Positions 1 through 11,397 of a DNA stretch of 64,000 bases are shown here, piece by piece. The translations under genes and the position numbers were made by a program. The DNA is from Erigeron canadensis (lineage: Eukaryota; Streptophyta; Magnoliopsida; Asterales; Asteraceae). The notes under the pieces are model-generated. The model was not told the DNA's origin, searched no databases, and was given only the letters and a program-made list of their open reading frames with translations. The stretch is taken from positions 5,580,001-5,644,000 of the forward strand of contig NC_057764.1 of assembly GCF_010389155.1 (NCBI RefSeq), written 5' to 3'. Each line of letters opens with the position of its first letter. Positions within the stretch are counted from its first letter, which is position 1.

Positions 1-393
1 TCTTCGTGCTACCGACCCTAACTTTCTCTATAACTTACGTAACGAAGAGACGCATTACATGTTACATCGTGATATTAAGGAGCACGTGGGAGATCTAGAT
101 ATCGAAGTTTAGTGATCTTGTTTTTTATTTTTAAGTATTTGTGTGTTTTATGTTTTAAATAAATGTAATGTTTTAATTAGTTGTATTGTGTTTTTTAAGT
201 TTAATAAAAGTTTAAGGTTTGTTTTGTAAATATTTTCAATTGGCAAGAATTGGCACTATAGCATGTACTCTGGCTAGTTTTGGCTAGTTTTTGGCAAAAA
301 AAAAATGAGTTGGACACGTGGCAAGTTGTGATTGGCTAGACACTTCCCAAAACTTACCAATTTGCCAAACTCTTGGCACTACACCCTTGCCCC
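1..393 (+). mobile_element. 3' end of a PIF/Harbinger DNA transposon
   Basis: The window opens inside this element. Positions 2-112 encode the last 36 residues of a transposase-like protein and a TAG stop, with the ETHYMLHRDIKEH pattern that resembles the C-terminus of plant Harbinger/ALP1 proteins. Positions 113-240 look like an AT-rich 3' UTR. The far end, read on the minus strand, begins GGGGCAAGGGTGTAGTGCC and is followed by TTA at 394-396, the target size and sequence typical of PIF/Harbinger. Repeated TTGGC motifs precede it, like subterminal repeats. The partner end lies outside the window, so the TIR is unproven. Confidence 0.6.
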
Positions 394-396
394 TTA

Positions 397-752
397 TCTA
401 TTTTATATTTACCTAAAATAACTATAATATTCTTTCTCCCTCCTCAAATCTCAATCAATCATTTTTCCCTTTCTCCTCCATAAATCATTTTATTCTTCTA
501 ATTCATTCAAAATATTTTATCTCAAAAACCGTAAATCGATAAATTATAAAAATTATATGGGTGTTCTTAAAAATTCATGCTCTTTAATTAGAGTGGTCAT
601 TTTATATAATTTCGACAATTTTTTAAATCTGAGGGCGGAGCTCGTACGGTAAAAATTCGAGGGCGGAGTCTGTCATCGTCACCGCCGCCGCCATTACATC
701 ACCAACCCGCTATCACCTCCATCACCGTCGCAACGCGCGGGTACTGTTCTCG
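397..752 (+). mobile_element. Helitron-like non-autonomous element (copy 1)
   Basis: This stretch is clearly homologous to about 11045-11397; both contain matching blocks such as TCTCAAAAACCGTA and ATTATATGGGTGTTC. It ends with a GC-rich potential hairpin (CCG ... CGG, 727-740), a short spacer and CTCG followed by T, which resembles a Helitron 3' end except that the canonical terminus is CTRR. The proposed 5' TC at 397 follows an A, consistent with insertion between A and T, but that boundary is weak. No ORF is seen. Confidence 0.45.
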
Positions 753-1143
753 TAATTTATAGTGCATAGGTTTATCTATAAAACCCCCACTCCTCTGGTA
801 AGCAAATTTGTTTTCCTTTATTTCTAGCATCATCAACGCTCATAGAACCTCATTCAAGTAGCTGTTTTTTTCTTTTATACTTTCAACTGAAAAGTGAAAG
901 TGTTATATAACCAGCTAAAAAAGGATTACTCAAACAAGACGCTCAAGATGACCAAAAATGAGTATATGATACAGCAATTGAAAAAAAGTGTAAAAGAATA
1001 ATTACAATGTCAAATATCAAAAAGCAACCATGCATATATCCCAAGCAATTTTTGAACTTTGATCGATACTTGAACCGAAAAAAAGATGGCGCCTTTAATT
1101 AACATACGGAGTATTTATTCTTGATATTAATATCCCACGTATT

Positions 1144-2852
1144 TTGAGAAACACCATTCTTGCACAGATGACCATAAATCTCTTTAATATATCGAGAATT
1201 CTCAGGTGCTTCCATCTCGTCTCCGGACTTAAGATTAATCATCATAAGTCTTGTTTTTATGGTCTCAATCTTTTTTTTTTTTATATAGTCTCAATCTCTC
1301 ACTGGCCGATTGCACCAACTCCTGTGGCATTCTTAATTGCAAAGTCGGTCCTTTCCCATTACCTATCTTGGTTTAATGGTTGGTTCTAATATGAACTCTG
1401 TTAAAACACTGGGCCCTAGTTATTAAAACCTTTGAATCCCGCCTTTCACTTGGGAAAGCCTCATCAACCCTCTCTTTAGCTGGAGGTATAACACTTATCC
1501 GATCTGTGCTTGATAGTCTTCCATCATACTTCTTTTCTTTGTACAAAGCTCTGGTAAGTGTTATTTCAAAACTTGAATCAATTCGTAGATTCTTTTTGGG
1601 GTGGTTATTTGGGTAGTAGGATTCATTAGATTTATTGAGATAGAATTATCTCCCCTGTGAATGAGGGTGGGCTTGGTTTGGGTTGTTTACAAAATAAAAA
1701 CCTTGATCTTTTATCTAAATGGTGGTGGCATAACCATACGGAACCTGAAAGTTTTTCATGGCATTGTGTTATAAATGCCATTCATGATTCCCCTAGATAT
1801 TGCTTTTCTATACCCTGCCGTAACTCTTTAGTGGGAGCTTGGGAATCTATCTCCGGACTAAGCTACATGTCCCAGTTTGATTTTGCGCTTGAGTGCATGT
1901 TCATAGGCTCTTTAAGAAACGACTACAACGTTAGGTTTTGGATCGACAAATGGCTTGGCGACCCTCCTTTCTTCCCGCTCTACCCAGATTTATTCAAATT
2001 GGAAAAAACTAAAGGATGTATGATCAAAGAATGATGTACAGGATCTGGTCTTGTCTTGCAATGGGTTTGGCATTGGGTGCGCCCTCCTTCCATCTCTATC
2101 TAACTATTTCAGCTGCAAGACTTGTTAAGTCGAGTTCAGAATGTTAGGCTTTCAACCAAAAAAGATACTTGGGAATGGGCTTTAGATCGCTCCCATGTGT
2201 TTTCTGTCAAATCAATGAATTCCCAACTTCAAAGATCACCGATCGGGCCTCATAGATGGGTTTTTTAATGGAATAAACTTGCTCCCTTTAAGGTTACTAT
2301 ACTTGGTTGGCACAATGAAATGGAACGACTTCCAACTGTAGATCAACTTTCATGTAAAAATATTTCGGTTAGTTCGCCCCTTTGCTCGCTTTGTAATTTA
2401 CAGCCAGAAAAAACTGAACATCTCTTTATACATTGTCCTTTCGCAAACATCTTATGGAACCATATCCAAATTTGGCGTCACACTTCTTTCTCAAAACTGC
2501 AGAATCTGAAAAACCTTCTACAATGCCACAATCACATCAACACAACTCCTCTAAAAAAGAAGATGGCTCACCTTGTCATGCTTGCCTATCTTTGGGTAAT
2601 TTGGAAAAGTAGGAATGATTGCATCTTCTTGAATAAAAAGCCTTCCATCCGATTTGCCTTCAAAGATCTAAAGAGAATTAGTTTTCTTTGGTTTTCCAAT
2701 AGATCAACCTCCCTCAACATTACTTGGCCCCAATGGAATAGTTTCAATTTCTAATATATTATGTGCATTCTCTTTACTTTGTATGTATCATCGAGCTCCC
2801 TACTAGAGTTCATATAATTAATAATATCCTGTTTTTAATGTAAAAAAAAAAA
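1144..2852 (+). pseudogene. 5'-truncated L1-type LINE reverse transcriptase remnant
   Basis: Three broken reading frames cover the end of a non-LTR retrotransposon ORF2. Positions 1144-1389 carry the RT block VSGLKINHHKSC. Positions 1657-2034 carry NEGGLGLG and the following LSKWWW region typical of the sequence after the RT thumb. Positions 2320-2754 carry the zf-RVT-like C-terminus with CSLC and the HLFIHCPFA motif. Frameshifts and stops separate the blocks, and the endonuclease and most of the RT are missing. An A-tract at 2841-2852 is the likely poly(A) tail. CATGCATAT occurs both near 1031 and just after the tail and may be the target-site duplication. The copy is dead. Confidence 0.8.
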
Positions 2853-4150
2853 GCATGCATATTGTTATTTTTAATTTTTATTTATATCTTTTAGAAAAAT
2901 ATTATTGTATAATAATATATAAATTTTAACTTATTTGTTTTAATTCAAGACATCAATCCTGAAAGAAGGTATTTTATAGAAAAAGGGATATAATGTTTGT
3001 ATGTGTTTTTTTAGTTTATACAATGGATTGTTCTTTTTTTCCTCATTTTCTCATCCTTTTTTTAATTAATACATTTTAAAAAAAAAAATTCACAAAGTTA
3101 ATTTTTTTTCCTCATATGAGTCAGTAAGCTACGTGTTGAAAACTATTGAATACGGTACGAGCGTAGTCCGTTTAGAGGGTTTTGCCCTTACTGGTAGTAC
3201 ACCTCAAGGATATGGTTCGGAGGCAGAACGAATTTGAAAATGGTTTACATTGATGAGCAACAATCTACAGATGGTGTGATTGGATACGGGATAGCCTTTG
3301 CCCTCGGAGATGATATTGTATGGGCTCCGCTCTTAGAGATGTGGATGATCAAAGATGATGGTGGTGATCGGAGATGATGGTGAAAATGATGAAAACAATA
3401 CAATTTAATATTGAAAGAGGATGACGGCGATTAGGGACGATTATTTTTGTTTTTTAAGAGATGAGTTCATTAAAGAACGAATGAAAAAGATGAAAAAAAG
3501 AAAAGAAACAAATGAAAAGCTCAAGCTAAAGGAAAACGATTCTCTCTTTTTTCTTCTTAAGTTTCTAACTGAAAATTTGATATTATTTGATAATTAATTA
3601 TGTATCTATTTATTAACTTATTAAACTTGGTTGGAAATTTTAAAGTGATATAAACCATGTTTGATTATTATGACTTTAGATTAGTTGATATAGTTGATAC
3701 CCTTATACCTATATCAAAATTAATATAATTAATTAATTATCGACCAATGTTTCTCATTATTATGTTAACGTTGGAGCAATTTTAAATTTTATTTTTATTA
3801 AAAAACCAATTGTACGATATGTAATCACTCAACCTTTACCCGTATATCGTACCAGTAGTTCATGTTAATTAGTGTATCAATAACGACTTTTATAAATCTA
3901 AAGGACCATTTTAAAGGCTTTTTATTGAAGAAATAATTAGAGTTATAGAAAAACAAGCTTCGGAGCAAAATGGAACAAGGAAAAAATACAAAAGATAAAA
4001 CTGTGAAATTTATTCCATTGAAGCTTTTGCACACACGGTTACATAATCACATGACGAGTTTGTTTCTTCGACCAAACTACAAGAGAAGTCCCTGGGTTCT
4101 AACTTGAGGTTTTTGTTTACTTTTATAATTGGTTGTAATGGAACGAGGTG
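2853..4150. other. AT-rich intergenic sequence, nothing recognised
   Basis: No convincing coding region or structured repeat is seen. A short open stretch around 3236-3378 has mixed codon content but matches no family I can name. The small ORF on the minus strand at 3825-4034 lies in AT-rich DNA and is probably chance. Confidence 0.5.
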
Positions 4151-4163
4151 TAAAGTATTTACA

Positions 4164-4260
4164 GTGATATCGTTACAAAAGAGGTGTTTGGGCAGTCAAA
4201 TTATAGTGTTTTTCGTGAACGGTCAAATCGGCGGTATAACCTCTTTTGCCACGATATCAC
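4164..4260. repeat. Short inverted repeat (possible small foldback)
   Basis: The 22-bp arm at 4164-4185 (GTGATATCGTTACAAAAGAGGT) is complementary to 4239-4260 at 20 of 22 positions, with a 53-bp spacer. It could be a tiny MITE or a foldback. No clear target duplication is visible. Confidence 0.5.
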
Positions 4261-5480
4261 TAAAAGACTTGATCAAATTATTAAATCAAGTGGTTAGATT
4301 TTTGAAAGTTGCCTCCCAAAAACAAAACAAAAAAAAATGAATGGATTTTTAGAAAAATAATAATTCAGATTAGAAGAAACCACTTATTTAATCAAACAAG
4401 GATATGGTGAGTAATGGCGGAACTTGAAAATTTATTTGGAAGGTCAATTTGATAAATGAAGGAAGGACGCAACGAACTACATAGATATAGTAATTCATTT
4501 GGACAAAAATAAATCACATATATGACAATGTAAGAAACCTTAAACCAAAAGAATCAAAAAATCCAAATAAAATGAATAAACAAATTTGCTTTTCTATTGA
4601 GATATATGAATATAACAATTGTATAATAATAACAATCAAAATAAATATCAGTAGTATAAGTAAAAAAGGAGGATAAATATGAATTCTTATGATGCTTATA
4701 ATTTGAAGACAGATTGATGCAAGGTGGGTGATGTATTAAATTTCAATGATAACAATTAGATTGTTTCTTCCCGCAGCTAGTTACTCTTCTCCCTAATTTC
4801 TTTCTTTTGAGTTTTGGAGGAATAGAAGGATCATTAGTGAACATTTTGTTTTATACCCACAATATTTACATTAATGGCTCAAAGTTTTTGAGGGGTCAGA
4901 ACCCCCCTTGCTCCTTAATAGTTCCGTCTATGGTGGGTAATAACTCAAAACTATCCTAATTATGCATATTCTGCTATAATCACAATAGCAAAGATATCAC
5001 GCTAAAAGGGTTTTAGCTAGTGATATGGACAAATCGAAAAAACTTTTCTTTTAAAGGGACGAAGTTAGGGTGGCTTCCCGTCCAACAAAACCACCGCCAC
5101 CTAAGACGGGTTGAAGGAGGGTTGAGGTCGGACGCTTGACAAGCCGGGGAATCACAGAGGAGAAAGGAGAAATAGTGACAGTTCCCAACGATCATTTAAC
5201 CGTTAATTTCCTTTGCCCGACTTTTTCTTTTTAAATAGATTATTTTAATCGTTTTTTTCACCTATATGTTTAAATATTTTTCCATTTCAAAAAACATGAC
5301 ATATATACTAAAATCACACTCCATACATACTTTCGACAAAACTAACTCACTTATAAAAAATTTGGATGGATCCTCTTCCTCTTCCAAGGAGTAATTTCTT
5401 CCACTTAAGCTTCCGGATTTTTTCACCGGTAGTAGTTTTTGCATTTTTAAATCAGCATTAGACGAGTGTGAAGACTCGGG
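4261..5480. other. Intergenic sequence, no supported gene
   Basis: AT-rich sequence with a GC-richer island at about 5060-5190. The minus-strand ORFs here (5013-5195, 5262-5540) show no family motif and I do not support them as genes. Confidence 0.4.
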
Positions 5481-5489
5481 AACCTCAGC

Positions 5490-6243
5490 GACACACGTAC
5501 CTATATTGAACGAAAGCGGGAGTAAGCTCATGATAAACAAATGAATGACTATTTCGTCATAAAACTAGACTTTGGCGAGTTTTTTTTCCGTCATCATATT
5601 CGACCGAACAAAGGTTGTTTTTGAAAAATTTTGGTGTTATTAAAGCTAATGACAGAGAAGATTGGAAAATGGGTTATTCTTGCTCGTCTCGTCCGGCCCA
5701 TGACAAAAGAGAAGATTGAAAAAATCGTTTACACTTGTTGTATATTGCACAACATGATCATAAAAGACGATGGGAAGGGAACATCACCGTATAACAGATC
5801 AATCGAACCCGATAGTTTATGACGTTAATGTATAAAATGAGTTACATGACACAAACCCTCCATTATTGCCTCCAGTTTTATCTTACAAAGCACATATCAG
5901 GTTTTGACTTTAACCACGACCGATTGAAAATTTAATTTAGCCGTTGTAGATTTTTTTAATTTTATTATTAATATGCAATGTTATGTAAATTTTTTACTAT
6001 TATTTAATTTCCAAGTATTATGTAGTTCTTATTCTATTTTTAATGAAATGTTTTATGTTCTCTTTTTACCAAATTGTTTAATTAAACTAAATGGAAAAAA
6101 TAATAATATTGAAGGGTTGGACAAATCATGTGCGACACTATAAATAGTTGAGAGAGTTGGCAAGGAGATTGAAGAGGTAAAATAAGTTGGCAAAATCTTA
6201 TTGGTGCGATATAAGAGGGTTGGAAAGTGAGAATCATAACTCC
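5490..6243 (+). mobile_element. Degenerate PIF/Harbinger relic with 3' end
   Basis: Positions 5631-5822 encode a transposase fragment with IEKIVYTCCILHNMIIKDDG, matching the conserved ILHNMI-DDG block near the C-terminus of plant Harbinger nucleases. The upstream catalytic region is scrambled by frameshifts. After a UTR-like stretch the element seems to end at 6243, where the minus strand reads GGAGTTATGATTCTCAC, followed by TTA at 6244-6246. The 5' boundary is only estimated. Confidence 0.6.
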
Positions 6244-6284
6244 TTATCCCATTATGTAAATGAAAGAAAGAAAGGAGTTGCTCA

Positions 6285-6498
6285 GTGTCGTCATTCGCGA
6301 ATTTTGAGTCCCAATACTTCGACGGTGTATGTGAGAGGTTAGAATGTAGGCAGACCTTACCTCTACCTAAGTAGAGAGGCTACTTCTATTTTCTACCTAA
6401 ATGGTAGAAAAAACCCTCCAACCTTTGCATGAGATAAGGATCAAACTCATAACCTCTGTTTCCAGAGGTATTTACCACTGATCCAACCATGCTGCTTT
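6285..6498 (-). mobile_element. tRNA-derived SINE, similar to TS/SolS-type plant SINEs
   Basis: Read on the minus strand, the head has a Pol III box A-like TGGATCAGTGG (6475-6485) and a box B-like region GGTTATGAGTTTGATCC (6438-6454), which looks like a CpG-decayed box B. The body contains GTAGCCTCTCTACTTAGG and AGAGGTAAGGTCTGCCTAC (about 6334-6374), closely resembling the 3' region of Solanaceae TS-type SINEs. It ends near 6285 by an AAGAAAGAAAGGA-like run. It is non-coding and would need LINE proteins in trans. Confidence 0.7.
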
Positions 6499-6638
6499 TA
6501 CACCAATATAGATACAACATCAAAAGTAACAATATACATTATCTCAGTATGTATATAGTAATTTTATTGTCTTATAGTATGTATATAGTAATTTTATTAT
6601 CCTATTGGTACTTTTGATGTTGTATCTATATTGGTGTA
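6499..6638. repeat. Perfect 30-bp inverted repeat with tandem-repeat loop
   Basis: Positions 6499-6528 are perfectly complementary to 6609-6638 (arm core CACCAATATAGATACAAC). The 80-bp loop holds two copies of a roughly 29-bp unit containing AGTATGTATATAGTAATTTT. The structure abuts the SINE head exactly. It could be a MITE or a template-switch product. Confidence 0.8.
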
Positions 6639-6989
6639 TCTTGTGTTATTTGAGTCTAATGTCATAAAAAAAAATGTAAAAACCCATCTACTTCTTCAAT
6701 TATATTATAGTACATTTAATAGATAAACATATTGTAAAATTGATATCATATTGACTTGGGAAAATAATAATTCTTAATTAATATTTTTAGATTTCTAACT
6801 TAACACGTTAATTTTATTAAGTCTTTTCTCTAATTTATGACTTAATTTTTTTTTTACATGTAATCATCTTATTATTAAATTGATTTTTTAGTTGATCTTT
6901 CATAATTTGTTTGTTTATTATTATAAAAATAAAAGAAAATAAAACTTTTTCACCAAACAATGACACTTTGAATTTATGGCTTCCATCAA
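6639..6989. other. AT-rich spacer
   Basis: No ORF, repeat boundary or RNA gene recognised. Confidence 0.4.
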
Positions 6990-8058
6990 CACGCTAGAGT
7001 AACCTCCCCCCTCGGTTTAGGTCTATCGAGACTCAAGGCCAAAAACCCCTACGGAGGTCACAAAGAACCAAAGTCTAAAAATAAAATGCCTACTAAAATC
7101 TATTCCCATATGCCTTTACACTCCTTGTCCTCATCCTCCTCCAGGCAACTCCTTTGGCGCTTTTGCAATTTTGTCCTTTCACCTCCATCGACCTACCTCT
7201 TCTCCTATTAGGTCAAAGCTCTCTGTAGCATCGAGTCACCCTAGTTGGTCCCACTTCATTAGGCCAAACCAACACTAGCGTCCTTAGGCAACATGGGAAA
7301 AGATGCCGATCAAGGTCAAAAAAAAAAAAAAACTGCCCTAACCTAATTCTCTACTCTAATCCTAGTTCTCCAGGCCATTATATCCAATGACATGTCCTCC
7401 GACAAGCCAAGCTCTATAAGGTCCTTCGATAATCGATCTTCCCATCTCATCTTAGGTCTTCCCTTTCTTCTTGTGCCGTCAACGTGAATCGACTCTACTC
7501 TCCTTGGTGGTGCTGTTCGATCCCTTCGCCTAACATGGCCAAACCATCTCAATCGCCCTTCCTTTAGCTTGTTAATGATTGTCCCTACTTCAAGTTCTGC
7601 TCTAAAAACTCCCGTTGGGAACCTATCTAATAGGGTTTTCCTGCAAGTCCACCTTAGCATCCTCATCTCAGCCACCTCCACTCGAGACGCTTGGGCCTTT
7701 GTCATCGGTCAGAATTCTGACCCGTATAGCATAGCCGGTCTAATAGCCACTTTGTAGAACTTGCCTTTCAGTTTTAGCGGGATCTTCTTATCGCACATGA
7801 CTCCAGTAACTGCTCTCCACTTCATCCATCCAACTTGGATTCGGTGAGTTACGTCTTCATCTATCCCCCCTGATTTGTGTATCACCGATCCCAGGTATCT
7901 AAAAGACTCCTTCGGACACAATATTCGCTCCCCAATGTGGATGTCCTCGTCCCCAATCTGTATTACCTCATGCTTATCAAAGCCACATCATAGGTATTCC
8001 GTCTTCTCTCGGCTCACGCACAAACCATTGTCTTCGAGTGCTTTTCACAAGGAGTAGA
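6990..8058 (-). pseudogene. RTE-type LINE, truncated reverse transcriptase C-terminus and 3' UTR
   Basis: Read on the minus strand from 8058, a broken frame gives NGLCVSREKTEYL, then FRYLGSVIHKSGGIDEDVTHRI (7709-7921 and just upstream), then AEMRMLRWTC and LRWFGHVRRRDRTAPP (7343-7705). These are hallmark motifs of plant RTE-clade LINE ORFs after the RT core. Frameshifts and a stop interrupt the fragment, and the endonuclease and catalytic RT are absent. About 350 bp after the stop, including an internal A-run at 7319-7332 on this strand's complement, probably represents the 3' UTR; that boundary is inferred. Confidence 0.85.
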
Positions 8059-8717
8059 GATGAGTGCTTCTACAAACAGGTTTGAGTGCTGGTCATTCGT
8101 GTCATCCAATGGAAAAAGATTTCGAGCAATTACAGAATATGGAAATAAAGACGAGGAAATAAAAATATCTAGATTTCAAAATATTTTTTAATTACATAAA
8201 TATCTTTTTATTATAAGTAAATATATATATATATACATATATGTCATACAATACGATTATATGATACAGTAGTATGATACGTATAATTTACTTCTATAAT
8301 CTATAATCTTCTACCAATCTATATATAACAAGGTGCTAAATTCATTATTAAACAAACAAGGACATTTGGATGGATTGCATCTTTGATTTATAACCATTAG
8401 ATTAAATTTAATTATTATATTATCTTTATTAAATGACAATATTAATACTTATACGTTTTATAACTATAAAAAAAAATCGCCCTTTATATTTTTAATTTAC
8501 ACTTTTTGATTTTCTATCAAAAATTTACACTTTTTACCCAATAATTCTAATATAATATATTCAATAGATTAATAGCTAATATATATCCTAATAATAAAAT
8601 AATACTATCTATGTTATATCTTATCAATAGTTAATATCATATAAAAAAAATAAAGCATCAATAGTTAATATCATATAAAATATATAGATCAATTTTCTAT
8701 TAATAAAAATAGTAAAG
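8059..8717. other. AT-rich spacer with simple repeats
   Basis: Contains a TA-rich microsatellite near 8220-8240 and a 27-bp-spaced direct repeat of ATCAATAGTTAATATCATATA near 8630-8680. TCTATATATAACAAGG near 8327 follows an A and resembles a Helitron 5' end, but its partner is uncertain. No gene is seen. Confidence 0.4.
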
Positions 8718-8722
8718 CTATA

Positions 8723-9970
8723 TGTTTGAGCATGAAATATCAAACTCAATCACAAATGAGATTTAACCACGAAAACCATTATAATCTCCTACTATGTAGT
8801 GCAAACCTACTAAATTCTTTGCGAATCTAAGGTGAATAATGGTTTTTCCAAAGAGATGTTTCGATCTTTAGAGGATATTAAATATTGATGATTCTGATAA
8901 TGATTGATTGATAGATTTAGAGAGAGAGAATGCATGTGTGTGTAAATATGATGAGAATGTTGAATGAATATATGTGTGAATAAATTGAATGAATCTTTCT
9001 AACATCCAATCATGAGGTATTTATAGGCCGATAATTAGGGCATTTCGTATTTTGAGCCCTGTCAGGTATAGGCCTGTCCCCTGAATCCAAAATTTCAGTA
9101 CCAGGAATAGAATCTTTCCGAATCATGATAATATACTTTTTATATTATGTCCATATCCTTGTTGATTAATCCTTGCTCCCTTGCCAAGAGAATGTAAAGA
9201 ACTTATGTCATAAACTTTATTCCCAAAGGCAAGGTTCCAAGGGCAAAGGTGTTCCTAACTAGCAAAGGAAATAAAACTTCCCAAGGGAACGAAAGGAAGG
9301 AAGATTCCCAAGGAACTCTCGGCTGGCCTCACCTGGAGGTATACTCCGAATTCTCTCTCCTCCCCAAGGAGCTCTCCCTAGGTTTGAGGATTCTTTCTCC
9401 TCCCTAAGGAGCTCTCCTTAGGCTTGATGATTCTCTCCTCCCCAAGGAGCTCTCCCTAGATTTGAGGATTCTCTCTCCTCCTTAAGGAACTCTCCCTAGG
9501 CTTGAGGATTCTCTCTCCTCCCTATGGAGCTCTCCTTAGGCTTGAGGATTCTCTCTCCTCCCCAATGAGCTCTCCTTAGGCTTAAGGATTATCCCTAAGG
9601 ACAAGGGAATTAATAAAGATAAATGATAATAATTGCCTGGGAATTCACATGGGTGTTTACTATACCCTTCGTGTGGGGATTGGCTTGGAGATAGCTGGAC
9701 TGGCAATCGGCTGGGATTCAGCTCGGCGCAAGGGAAGGAAGCTTTATTCCGCACTTGAAGCTTTCCAAGGGGCAAGGGAAGGAAGCCTAATTTCCCATAT
9801 TACTCTTTCGATCCTTTACGTGAGCAACCATACCAAAGCCTTTGTCTTTTCTTTGCTACCATAGACATATTTATATATATATATTTATTATTTATATTTA
9901 TTATTTCTGAGACATAAAATTTGTGTTATCTTAACTCGAGTGTGGGTGTAAATCCGACCACACCTCATCA
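8723..9970 (-). mobile_element. Solo LTR, 1,248 bp, with perfect 5-bp target duplication
   Basis: The element starts TG and ends CA and is flanked by identical CTATA at 8718-8722 and 9971-9975, the 5-bp duplication expected of an LTR retrotransposon. No internal coding region or second LTR is present, so it is a solo LTR left by LTR-LTR recombination. Transcription would run on the minus strand: TATAAATA sits at 9018-9025 and is followed downstream by a CT-rich leader-like stretch. The minus-strand start is TGATGAGGTGTGGTCGG. Lineage is not assignable from the LTR alone. A minisatellite lies inside. Confidence 0.85.
9348..9587. repeat. 40-bp minisatellite, six units, inside the solo LTR
   Basis: Six imperfect 40-bp units share GATTCTCTCTCCTCC followed by a quasi-palindrome. 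In the best units the sequence CCTAAGGAG-CT-CTCCTTAGG forms a perfect 9-bp stem with a 2-nt spacer and a central GAGCTC. It lies upstream of the TATA box in the U3-like part of the LTR when read on the minus strand. Confidence 0.85.
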
Positions 9971-10121
9971 CTATATTTTAAACCATAATAAAATAAAATT
10001 GAATATTAATAATGTCGTAACACCATGTATCTACAATATGTATATATAATGTCGAGTTTATAAATTATCAACGACAGTGTTGAGAAGGCTGAGTTTAGCT
10101 TAGGTGAGTGACAACTTTGGG

Positions 10122-10762
10122 AACGTCAACCTTTAACATTGATCTGCAATTTTGGAGCATGTGGTGATGGAAAAGTTGCGCTCTATTAAACAACATAAAA
10201 TAAATTATCGAAATTAATGATATATAATTTAGCTTTTGAATATGCATGACTATGTTGATTACTATTATAAAAGAATTTGAAAAAATATAACGTTTTTACA
10301 TACAATTATATTATCAATGTACTGTAAATTTACCCAAACAAAGAAAAAACTGTTTTTCCAACCTTTTTTTTCTATTCTATTAAAAATAAAAACAAATTTA
10401 AATTTTTACACTACCAATAGAAAGGTTTATCTCAAAAATAATAACGTCAACCTTTAATATTGATTTGCAATTTTGGAGCATGTGGTGATAGAAAAGTTGC
10501 GCTCTACTAATAACATAAAATAAATTATCGAAATTAATGTTATATAATTTAGCTTTTGAATATGTATGACTATTGTGATTACTATTATAAAAGAATTTGA
10601 AAAAATATAACGTTTTTACATACAATTATATTCAGTGTACTATAAATTTACTCAAACAAAGAAGAAACCGTTTTTTCAACCTTTTTTTTTTCTATTCTAT
10701 TAAAAATAAAAACAACTTGAAATTTTTACACTACCAATAGAAAGGTTTATCTCAAAAATAAT
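10122..10762. repeat. Tandem duplication of a 321-bp unit
   Basis: Positions 10122-10442 and 10443-10762 are near-identical; both begin AACGTCAACCTTTAA and end with TTTATCTCAAAAATAATG or a close variant. Differences are scattered substitutions and small indels. The unit is AT-rich and non-coding; an ORF on the minus strand at 10398-10625 crosses the unit boundary and is not a gene. Confidence 0.85.
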
Positions 10763-10859
10763 GTTTCCAACCAAGTGATGTACTTCCAAAGAAGAGCTAT
10801 AATTATTTATTGATATTTTGTAGGAACAAAATTACTAAAATACCCTTAAAAAGTTTACG

Positions 10860-11005
10860 ATGTACCAAAATTGGAGTGGGGACTCCATCCATGGTGGAAG
10901 GAGTCCTTCAACCATTTTCATCTCTAGCAAAGTGAAACCCTATCACCGCCACCATCAGACCGCATTCCTCGCCACCGCCGTCGCATTGCACGGGTACCAT
11001 GCTCG
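10860..11005 (+). mobile_element. Helitron-like 3' terminus
   Basis: The segment ends with CCGTCGCATTGCACGGG (potential stem CCGT/ACGG), a short spacer ACCATG, then CTCG at 11002-11005 followed by T. This matches the ends at 752, 11397 and 16561. The 5' end may be far upstream (candidate near 8327) with the solo LTR nested in between; that is speculative. Confidence 0.4.
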
Positions 11006-11397
11006 TTATATTATAAAGCAGATCTCACATGTTTACATTTTAAGTTTCAACATTTACATTCCCAAAATGCCCATATTTCAATTATATATTTACCAAGCAC
11101 TTTTTTTCTTTCCTCAAATCTCAACCAATCATTTGTTTTCTCTTTCCTCCATAAATCATTTATTCCTCCAATTCTTTCAAAATCTCTTATCTCAAAAACC
11201 GTACATCGATAAATTATAAAAATTATATGGGTGTTCTTAAATTTCATGCTCTTTCATTAGAGATGTCATTCGATATACTTTCGACGAATTTTTAAATCCG
11301 AAGGCGGAGCCCATACGGCTAAGGCATTTGGATATCACACTCGATGACCTATCACCCCCATCATCTCACCGCCGCAACGTGCGGGTACTTGCTCTCG
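11006..11397 (+). mobile_element. Helitron-like non-autonomous element (copy 2)
   Basis: It begins immediately after the previous Helitron-like end with TTATATTATAAAGCA, resembling the TCTATACT-type 5' ends of plant Helitrons. From about 11060 it is homologous to 400-752. It ends with CCGCCGCAACGTGCGGG (stem CCGC/GCGG), TACTTG and CTCG at 11394-11397 followed by T. The head-to-tail arrangement of two Helitron-like copies is a known habit of the class. No genuine ORF is seen. Confidence 0.5.

Noticed and set aside
5013..5540. Minus-strand ORFs in a GC-richer island
   Set aside because: No recognisable motif, no splice or promoter context; insufficient support.
6438..6488. Possible tRNA gene from box A/box B motifs
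   Set aside because: No cloverleaf or anticodon stem can be drawn and SINE body sequence follows; a tRNA-derived SINE explains it.
9348..9587. CRISPR-like regular repeats
   Set aside because: Units are contiguous with no unique spacers, the genome is plant, and the block lies within an LTR.
8723..9970. Second LTR or internal region making this a full element
   Set aside because: No duplicated 3' or 5' half is visible apart from the minisatellite, and TG...CA plus CTATA on both sides close the unit as a single LTR.
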